Below are positions 55,216 through 64,000 of a DNA stretch of 64,000 nt, one piece after another (positions within the stretch are counted from its first letter, which is position 1; the number at the start of each line of letters is the position of its first letter). The notes beneath the pieces are model-generated. The model was given only the letters and a program-made list of their open reading frames with translations. It made no database searches and was not told where the DNA came from. The position numbers and the translations under genes are program-made. The stretch is from Cydia pomonella (Eukaryota > Arthropoda > Insecta > Lepidoptera > Tortricidae). The stretch lies in assembly GCF_033807575.1 (NCBI RefSeq), contig NC_084711.1, positions 13,640,001 to 13,704,000 of the forward strand, in the 5' to 3' direction.

Positions 55216-57810
55216 TTTTTCTAATAAACGTGTTGAATTTTTTAGTTTTTTAAATATAATAAGTATATTTGTTTTACATAAAGATTACCTAGGCTATACA
55301 AAAATTGGTATGAATAAAATAAAATAATTCGTGTCATTAAAATATGCTTTTAATACACATATTTAAAAGAATAACTTTATTTCTGTATAAGACAGACAAG
55401 ATTTACTTTTACAATAAAATAGAAAATAAGCAATATAGATATTATATAGGAACAAAAAAAGAAAACAAAAAGTTACGATTAGATTCGATGGGTCTATAGA
55501 TGACTCGCATTTTTTCTTTGGTGTCTACACCACCACACAGCTACCGATACATTACAGAAGCTGTCGAAATTTCCTTACCCGTTGTAATTGTTCAAAGAGT
55601 ATTAGACTTTGACGTAGCTAAGCAAACACGCACACATGCGTAACGTATAGGCCTGTAAAGATAGCTCCATTCGTAGTAGACCTCGGATTCCGTTACTAGT
55701 TAATAGAGCTACGACTCAACGTTTATTGGATATGTCGATTTTACGTAATTTGGAGCGCTGCGCTATTTGACATAGGTCTTACCTCTTTGAGGCACCACGG
55801 CCATCTAACATTACTGGCATAAAGGACGCATTTATGACTTTGACGCATGACAGAAAGAGAAGCCGAACTGCGTAAAATGGGCGTTTTCTGTTGAATTCAT
55901 AAAATCAAAATCGAGAATAAATCCGTTTGTATAAGATAATAAGTTAATATTTAGTTGAATGATGTTTAAGACGAGATGAAAACCTTTACTTTAAAGTGGA
56001 TTATGCTGGATGAAGATGTGTTTTCTAGTTGCACTGAGGTAAACACTAAAAATGTAGATGTAACTTTGGATTTATATTCTATCGAGAAAATTTTAAGCCT
56101 TTTTGTTTCGACTAGTATCATACCTCTTATCATATAGTCAAGATACATATATCCGAAAATCACGTCTGTTTGTTTCCGGGGCTAGCCACTGCCACGCTTC
56201 AAAGATCCCGTTATTTTTCGATGCAGGGCCTTAAGACTGGTTCATAGTGTCCGACCAAGCCAACTCTGCATAGATTTTGAATGAGCTACAAATGTGCAAG
56301 TTGCGGAAAGTATACAAAAAGTTGGAAAACTCCTCGGAATTTTCTGGAAAATTTCATGACTTTAATAGTAGTAATTCGCTCTTTGTCTCTTCAAAGCCAG
56401 TGGAGAGGTTAGCTTATATGGCACTCTACGGTCTCTATGGGTTCTAAATTTATCATAACTTATTTGAAATCTGGATGGAACTTGATTGAACTATTAAAAT
56501 AAGCGAAACAAATCAGTATCAAACGTATATGCTTCTAGTTTCAAGTATGTAGTATTATTTAATATTGGATTTATGATCTGTTGTAGTACCCAACATTATG
56601 TATGACACATTGATATAATTAACTACTGAGTTGTGTTCGCGTCTCTACCTGTTAATTTTGTAGCGCTGACCTGGTTTCAGCCTCTGTTTAAGCCTAAAGC
56701 TACGTTTGTTTAAGGAAGTTAGAACTTCTGATTCATAATTTAAATACCTTTGGTGGACTAATATGCTAACCGCTAAATTATTAAGGAGTCAAGTCTTGTA
56801 AAAATCACAATATATTTTCACTGGAAGCGAGACTACTAGACGAAAGTAGTGTCATGTTATGGCAAATTGATTCTACTTTTTTGAGATGCGTTATTGCTGT
56901 GCGTCTATGACCACTTGACCATATAACAATGTGTATGTTTGCACCAGGTATTAGTAACTACTTTTCCAAACATATTTTTACACAATTATCATATTCATTT
57001 GGCGATTTATAGGATGCCGTGAAAATTAGAACAGTTATTAAATTAAGCAAAACATGTGAAGTGATTTAGTTTCTTTGTTCGCAAGTGTAATTCAAAATAT
57101 TATGTTGTCCAAAGTTCATCTCAGTATACAAATATCTTAAAAAATACTAAGTACATATATACTCACACAAACATACGAACCAAAACACAGTGGAATTGGA
57201 TTTGCATTAATTTATTACAGTGTACCTATATGATCATCACTTGACCATGTCTATAACGTAACGAATTGTGATTGTCAGCAGACTTGCTAGCTAATCTGCT
57301 CGGTTTCATTGAATATGAAACTAAAATAGGCACCTTGAATGAAATTTACATACCTACAATACATACATACATACAATAATATTTTTCGGAAATTGAATTT
57401 CCGTTTTGAATAAATGTAGCGGCAAAAACAAAGTGAGACTTTCACAAATGTTTTTAATACTCGTAAACCACAAAGTAAAAAGTACAGACAAATTGTCATG
57501 TAAAATATTAAGCAACAGTGTACAGACAGACTTGCGATTTTCACCGCGGTTTGCGAGGCCTTATCATTATCACACTCCGACATTCATTAAAGAGTTATAA
57601 AGCCGTGACTCAGTCATTAGCAATGAATTGTTTTGTGTTGATTTGTGACTGTCAAAAAACTATATAAGGATACCTACAGCCAATTAGCTTTATAAAATTA
57701 TAGCTAACTAGTTTTTTCTTACAAGTTAGGTTGCAGTAAACACGCTAATCGTACTTGTCACGAACTTTTAACGTTTTTCCCCTTTAAAAGATAATTTCCA
57801 GCATTTTTTA
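55216..57810. other. No gene recognised
   Basis: A+T-rich. The frames here are short and of chance composition. Confidence 0.35.
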
Positions 57811-58135
57811 GCGTTCCGTACTAAAAAGGTACAAAGGTTTTGTTTTGCAATGTTCAATTTGAGCTCTATCAAGTGATACCAAATATACTTGACCTTGTAA
57901 CTAGACTTTGAAGTTTTGCCCTCTTTTTGTATTGGGCATTTTCCATAATTAATATACTTAAATAAAATAAAAAAAATACACTTCCAATATGTCTGGGTTA
58001 GCGTTGTTCATTACAAATCCAAATTTCAAATCGGTAGCTTAAGTACTTCTCGAGATATTTAGCAATGTGACAGACGGTCGGACGAACAGAGTCGCACCAT
58101 AAGGGTTCCTTTTGTACCTTTTTGGTACGGAACCC
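57811..58135. mobile_element. GGGTTCCGTA MITE with clear ends
   Basis: The left end gcgttccgtactaaaaaggt and the right end complementary to gggttccgtaccaaaaaggt are flanked by TA on both sides (57809-57810, 58136-58137). This defines the family as a TA-targeting terminal-inverted-repeat element. Confidence 0.85.
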
Positions 58136-58282
58136 TAAGAAAATGAATTCAACATCTGAGAAAAGAAAAAATTGCGATCCACGTTACACACATTTTCCAA
58201 TAGACAATATTTATATTACGTTGCTTTTGTTATTTTGTATATAAAAATATAAAGAGAAAGTCAAGGGTTATACCGTATGTAA

Positions 58283-58436
58283 TGTACAGACAACCAATTT
58301 GAATCCTAGGCCACTATAGAACCTTGTCGCTTTAACTACTCTATACATGACATGCATCACTCAATAAGCACTGTCGTAGAAGTCATTATGACATGGTTCT
58401 ATAGTGGCCTAGGAATCAAATTGGTTGACCGTACAT
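58283..58436. repeat. Palindromic MITE
   Basis: aaccaatttgaatcctaggc and cactatagaacc pair with ggttctatagtggcctagga and atcaaattggtt. The arms are about 40 bp with one or two differences. Confidence 0.75.
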
Positions 58437-59408
58437 ATTTATAGTCTAATGTCAGTTTAGCTGGAATTAGTAGAAAACGTTTCCTACACATAGGTAGTTA
58501 CGTATTATTTCCTTAAAAGCTAATTTTCCCGCGTTAATCGTCTTTCATATTGTTGAAAATCATCTTATTATCTTTCATTAGTAGTTATATACGCTTGCCA
58601 GGGCTTCGTTTTCTCTATCGACTACGTAAATAAAGCTACGCTCAGCTGGTTTGAACCAATTGAATAGCTTCAAGTATAGCAAAGTTGCAGTATTTTTAGA
58701 TCCCGGACCCTTCCAACTAGGCACGGGCGGCTGGGTATTATGACCTCACTCGTTGCGAAACGCTTTGTGGGTCGTCCTCGCCATCCCTTCTTGGACTGAG
58801 TACCTAGACGTAGGTATAGCTCATAACATGGTTACAGCTTGTTTGTCAAATAACTGTGGCCTCGTAGTAGGATTAAGCGACATAAAGCCTCCACCTCAGA
58901 GCGCGGTTTATATCTACTTGTATAGTTACGTTTCTCTCGCAAACGATTTATTATTGCTTTGCATAAGTAATTTTCATCACACTTGCTCGAAAGAGATCTT
59001 ATTTCATGCTGGTGTGCTGGAGGACACAGGCCTATAATGTTCCCGCGGTAATTATGGATTGTGAAAAAAAAAGCTATAACTCACAAGGAAGTTACTAGGT
59101 ATAAATGAGTTTTACTTTTAAAATACTACCGTTTATAAAATATTTAATTTAATAGTCGTTTAAAATATTTTTACACAATTTTCAATTATGGATTAATGCC
59201 GAATAGGTCTGTGCCTTCGATTCGATGCCTCACCTGTCAAAACATGACAATATGGCGGACGAATGTTTCAAATGTATTATTACGCTTAAAGTTTTTTTTT
59301 TCTTTGCAAGTGTGATGAAAAATGTTGTGTGTAACTTCGGGGGTAATAATATTGCACTCGAGTGCTGTCGCGAATTAACACCCTAGTTTCTAATATTTCA
59401 CTAATAAA
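58437..59408. other. No gene recognised
   Basis: The frame at 58753-59037 has no splice or domain support. Confidence 0.35.
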
Positions 59409-59476
59409 GCCAATAGTACATTGAGGAACGAGGGGGTGGGGGGGGGGGGGGCCTCGTTCTTCAATGTACTATTGGC
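59409..59476. repeat. Hairpin with a G-run loop
   Basis: Arms gccaatagtacattgaggaa/cgagg (59409-59433) and the complement (59452-59476) enclose a loop of 18 bases that is all G except one T. Confidence 0.85.
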
Positions 59477-61598
59477 TATGCGCGAAGTGCATGGTGGGTG
59501 GATAAAGCGATCGCAGCATTCGCAGCGCATGCGGTGGTAAAATTGGAAGTAACCGAGGAAAGCGTCTTTAACATTTCGTACATACAAGTTATATGGCTCG
59601 AAATGGAACTTTAATTTACGATTACTCCCGAAATATTCATTTAAATGAAAGTTAAGAATGGGTATAGTAAGTTATCCTTAAAAGATAGATATTCACCATC
59701 GCGGACTTTTTTGTAGAACCATAAAAGAGAGACAACCCCACCATACATTGTGTTGTTATAGCTCAAACAGAAGGCAGCGTTTTCGATTAAAGCTCCTGGC
59801 CAGTGTGATTTTTTCCCACAACATCGTCATATTTCAACCAATTTACACAACACCTTAACAAGTTATATACTCGTACCTAAACCTTCCTTAAGAATCACTC
59901 TATTGATAGATAAAAGTCTTATGAAAATCCGTTCAGTAGTTCTTAGTTTAGGAGTACATAGTTTTATAAGATGTAGTGAATAGTGAATTGACGTTTTCCC
60001 CTACATTTGTGGATGCTAGGTTGCTTGACAGTCGTACACATAGCGAATTGCAAGCGAAGCGTTGAAGGGCTCTCGTGTTTACAGCCTCACACGACGATAG
60101 ATTGGCATTGTAATATTTGTGCAACTTCCGCATTTTTAATGTCATCTGCTGTAGGTCAAACTATTATTTATCATAAGCAACAGATAATTCAAGTAATTGT
60201 TAATCGTAGAATGACGAATGACCTTACCTTTTTTGCTTTTAGTGAAATGCATTTAAACTATATTGACATACCTACATAGCATACGTAGGTTTTACTCTCT
60301 TTTTTGCTTGTAAGTTAAAGAGAGCAAAGTTTGATATTTCTTCGAGTTGGAAAAAAAAGTTTGTAAGATACGATCCGAATTGCGGATACAACTATTTGAG
60401 ATCGTTAAAAGTAGCATTATTTACTTTGCGTAACAATTGCGATTTTTTTTAAGTTCATTGTTTGGATTGTATAATAAATATTAAGTACGTAAAATATGGT
60501 ATTTTATTAAATTTTAAACTTTTATTTCATTACTTAATTAATTATTACGAATGAAGACTCGTAGGGTGTTTTGGAACAATGCGGTCTGACTTATTTCGGG
60601 GGTCTTTCTGTAATTCAGCGGTATAAACTGTCAATATACCGCTGAATTACGTATGCACTTTTTTTGTCTCTTTCTTTTTGCAAATGACGTGAAAGGGACA
60701 AAGACAATAGAATCCAAATATTACGAACTTGTATTAGGCCTCGCACGCTCGAGCTGCTGACGTGAAAAAAATATTTTGTGCTTTTCAGTGGGTCGGTGTT
60801 TTGACGGCGGTTCCCTTTTTTTTTTTAAAGATATGAAACTATTGTTTTATTTTTATTTATTTTATTAATATCTTTTTTATTTATAGGTATCACGACTGTG
60901 AGGTACTGCTATAGGTATTATAATGTATAATTACCAGCGCTACTATACAATGTGTTAAGTTGACACAGGTGGAAGCAAACGCCATCTGTTTTTCCAGCGC
61001 GGCATTATGATAACCTCCAAATCGGATGAAACAAACCTTCCTCACTGCGCGAACGCAGCGCAGCTGACATTTTACTATAAGGAGTTCAATGTAACCTCGT
61101 AAGATGGCGCTAGTTTTTTCATTTCAATATTATCGAAATATCATGAGATATCTTTTTTGTTTATTGTTGGATTATGTTACTTTTATAAATGTCGTAACAT
61201 TATAATAATTGGCCTAATGTACATAGTACCTAATTTAACGCTCTGCGAGGAGGTTCTAGCGTCAAGTAACGTGTAAATGTATTACCAACAATTGCCAAAT
61301 ATACATATAGGTATGTGAACTCTACCTACCTACCTATGACGAAATAATATTCCTTACCTCAAATTATTGTTTTCACTTAGCATAAAAGTTTATTTTACTC
61401 AATTCGAGGGGTGTGAGCGTCATGCCGTGTACCTATATAGGTATCAAGTGTAAACAACTTTGTAGCGTGGAGCTCCACAAACAGACCGATAACTTAGATA
61501 AGGGCTTACACATTATTTAATACCATTGCCTCAATCAAATCTTATCAATACTCAGTCCGGCGTTGCTTCCACTCCGACAGGACACTATCCTGAATTTT
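59477..61598. other. No gene; small palindrome
   Basis: At 60611-60648, taattcagcggtat pairs with ataccgctgaatta. Otherwise A+T-rich. Confidence 0.4.
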
Positions 61599-61798
61599 CC
61601 ATTCGTTCATAATATCGATCTACCCGCCACTTTTGTGGATTCTTTGGCGTATCTGTCATTAAGTGTAGTAGTTATTGTTGAGGTTAGGTAGCGTGATAGT
61701 TCCAATGCCCATATGGCATATAATGTGTTATAAGACTTTTATAAAGCTTAGAACTACAGTGCAAGTGTTAGTGACATTAAGGAATCTTGAAGTGAATC

Positions 61799-61951
61799 AT
61801 GTCCTGGCAGGAAAGGGCTGGTCCCTCCAGGTCGCCGGCGGAGCGCCGGCCTCTCATGGTGTCATTCGGTATCCCAAAAACGTATGGCAGCATGTTCCCA
61901 TACTACAAGTTCCTTAAGGATACCCTAAATGATACCGTTTTTAGTGATGAG
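61799..61951 (+). CDS. Possible first coding exon (alternative start?), unrecognised
   Basis: ATG at 61799 opens exactly 51 codons (MSWQERAGPSRSPAERRPLM...FSDE) ending GATGAG|GTAATT in phase 0. The local G+C rise and Arg/Pro/Ser-rich N-terminus resemble the exon at 35876, which also ends in phase 0 at GAG|GT. It may be an alternative first exon of the same gene or the start of another. I recognise no domain. Confidence 0.4.
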
Positions 61952-62052
61952 GTAATTATCATAACGTGCTTATTGATATTAAGATTACGATACTTGACAG
62001 TTCACTATATACATGTGGTGTGGAATGATGGGCCTTATGACACTCTTTTTTA

Positions 62053-62105
62053 GGGTTCCGTAGCCAAATGGCATAAAACGGAACCCTTATAGTTTCGCCA
62101 TGTCC

Positions 62106-62156
<51 letters not shown>

Positions 62157-62740
62157 CGAGGCTTTGCTCCGTGGTCGTTAGTGCTAGAAAGCTGGAATTT
62201 GGCATGGATATATAAATCAATAAAGCCGACAAAGTCGTACAATAAAATCTAAAAATTTAATTTTTTTTAGGGTACCTCCCTTACACGTAAAGTGGGGGTG
62301 AATTTTTTTTTCGCTTTAACCCTAGAGTGGGGTATCGTTGGCAAGGTCTTTCAAAACTAATAGGGGTTTTTAAGAAACATTTTTTGATAAAGTGAATATA
62401 TTCGGAGATAATCGCTCCGAAAGAAAAAAAAATGTGTCCCCCCCCCTCTAACTTTTGAACCATAGGTCCAAAAAATATGAAAAAAATCGTGGAAGTAGAG
62501 CTTAAAAAAGACATTAAATGAAAACTATAGCGGACATGATCAGTTTAGCTGTTTTTGAGTTATCGTATCGCAAAAAGTTTTCCCTTCATAGTAAAAAGAC
62601 TTACTTTAATTAGGTACTGATTATGCAAAGCCTATTTGTTTAACTCGGGTGAAAGGTATCGTTTCATCCCTTGGTTAACAATTTACTATACTTTAAGCTC
62701 CAGTTTAGCTTATTGTGACGGAAGAGTAACTACGGAACCC
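62053..62740. mobile_element. GGGTTCCGTA element, 688 bp, TA-flanked
   Basis: Starts gggttccgtagccaaatgg and ends tacggaaccc, with TA on each side (62051-62052, 62741-62742). It holds a (TGTC)n tract at 62105-62156 and a C-run near 62439. It is followed by the complement of accggccaagagcatgtcgg to about 62780. Confidence 0.82.
62105..62156 (+). repeat. (TGTC)n microsatellite
   Basis: Thirteen or so uninterrupted GTCT units inside the GGGTTCCGTA element. Confidence 0.95.
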
Positions 62741-62789
62741 TACACTGAGCGTGGCCCGACATGCTCTTGGCCGGTTTTTTTTATATAGA

Positions 62790-64000
62790 GTAGCTGCCAC
62801 GTAAAATGTTTGTACACATTAAGTTATTTAGAAAATGTAACATTTTAAGTTATAAAAATACGGTAAAAACATAGTTCTTCAATTATTTTATAAATTTAGC
62901 CCAACCAAGAGACTTGAAGGAACTATCATTTTAGTTCCTCGTGATGGTTTCTAATAGTTTCTATAGACCACGAGAGGTAACCAAGTGATAGGTAGGCATT
63001 GACATCATTCGTCTTCCCTGTTTATTAACAGGGTGTCCCAACAGTAAATTGACAAAATAATAAATAATAATGACTTAATATGTACATTTTTGTATAACGT
63101 ATGCGGAATGAAATTTATATAAGTTCAATGTCGTATTAAATAATAAAAACATGGCTATTTTTCTAAGTTTTCTTGTTTTTTAATAAAGTATTTTATTTAA
63201 GCACGTTAATTGCAAGAAAACGCAATTTACTTTAATGCAAGGTGCTTGACGGCAGTTTTGTGGTAATTTTTCCGTCACTGTCGAAAACACAAAATGTTTG
63301 AAACTTTGTATTCTGGATATTCTCTGCCGTCGGACTATTGGTGTTCTCTTAATATAATAGTTACCATTCCACGAATTTCCATTTTACGTGACATATAATT
63401 CGTTACTCATAAATCTCAACATCTGGGAGACCGAATGCTCGCAAATGTTTCCAGATATAAGATCTAGCTAGATCGATTTCTCGCCCCCGAAACCCACATA
63501 TAGCAAATTTCATCGAAATCGTTACAGCAGCTTCAAAGATCCCTGAAATACATGTATACAACAATTGCTCGTTTAAAGGTATAAGGTAAGATAGTGCAAA
63601 AACCGCAGATTTTGCATGTTTTGACCAAATGACGTAGCCACATTTTCACGGTTATATAGGGAGCGTGCATGAACTATAGGAGGCAGCACAGGAGCCGTCA
63701 GATTTTTGGCGCGAGGCGTAAATGTGATGTTTATTGTTCCAATGTAGCCCACAAGATGGCAGAACCTACTATGCACAAGAAAACACGTGACGTGTAAATT
63801 TACATGTTTATTGTTCCGATTCAGGCCAAAAGATGGCAGACCCTCCAACGCGCACGGTCCCTATAGTAAACACCCCTATAATGGAACAGGCACCAGTAAT
63901 GGGTTAGTATGGAAAAATCCTGTAAAACAAGTATTTACTATCAGTTTTTAATCGCTGGCAACATTTTACCATAAACAAGCAGCTTAAGTTTAATTTTTCA
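62790..64000. other. Right edge, repeat fragment only
   Basis: 63483-63592 (catcgaaatcgttacagcag, then aacaattgctcgtttaaagg) is the inverted relative of 5240-5350. No exon is seen. Confidence 0.45.

Noticed and set aside
58753..59037. 94-codon plus-strand frame
   Set aside because: No splice sites, no domain and no compositional signal.
37866..64000. A new defence or biosynthetic gene system in the right half
   Set aside because: I looked for clustered frames with shared orientation or catalytic motifs and found only reverse transcriptase remnants and repeats.

Overview
The window is nuclear DNA from an insect, almost certainly a moth or butterfly. The evidence is the A+T-rich sequence, short introns with GT-AG borders, and a dense load of interspersed repeats that look lepidopteran: tRNA-headed SINEs, elements with GGGTTCCGTA ends, the LINE tail carrying 'gcattaagtccgcc', and palindromic MITEs. 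I see no bacterial operons, CRISPR arrays, rRNA genes or functional tRNA genes.

The left 25 kb (minus strand, running off the left edge) is one large multi-exon gene that I assemble by hand as the centriole/cilium protein rotatin (RTTN; Ana3 in Drosophila). I place 23 exons that join in one continuous frame, about 1391 residues, plus optional duplicate exons. The N-terminus (LGHPIREIRERSLQ) and the block FPW...DFPAEIFLNRPSIV are the rotatin signatures. Its introns hold a 600-bp near-perfect palindrome, a 99-bp minisatellite, and a mariner nested inside a hAT-like element. Three exons (12, 15 and 23) have tandem partial duplicates of about 160 bp. One duplicate (12b) keeps its frame, phases and donor and shows mostly synonymous change, so it may be a mutually exclusive exon.

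From 25.3 to 26.9 kb lies a divergent intergenic region. It is followed on the plus strand by an unbroken 1270-codon coding sequence for SKI3/TTC37, the TPR scaffold of the Ski complex that feeds RNA to the cytoplasmic exosome. Converging on it from the right is a six-exon METTL1 (tRNA m7G46 methyltransferase, 240 aa) on the minus strand, with very short 3' ends on both genes.

From 35.7 kb to the right edge I find only two plausible coding exons, both plus strand, both starting with ATG and both ending in phase 0 at GAG|GT. One is at 35876-36172 in a CpG-rich, E-box-containing start region and the other is at 61799-61951. They could be alternative first exons of one gene whose body lies beyond the window. 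I do not recognise the protein. The rest of the right half is repeats: an inverted cluster of GGGTTCCGTA elements with long G-runs, palindromic MITEs, a Jockey-like LINE inserted into a palindromic element, a second LINE 3' end with a 73-base A-run, and SINE fragments.

Most interesting: the recurrent tandem exon duplication in rotatin, above all exon 12/12b; the large palindrome just upstream of rotatin exon 22; the nested elements with readable target-site duplications; and the repeated hairpin motif in the LINE 3' region.
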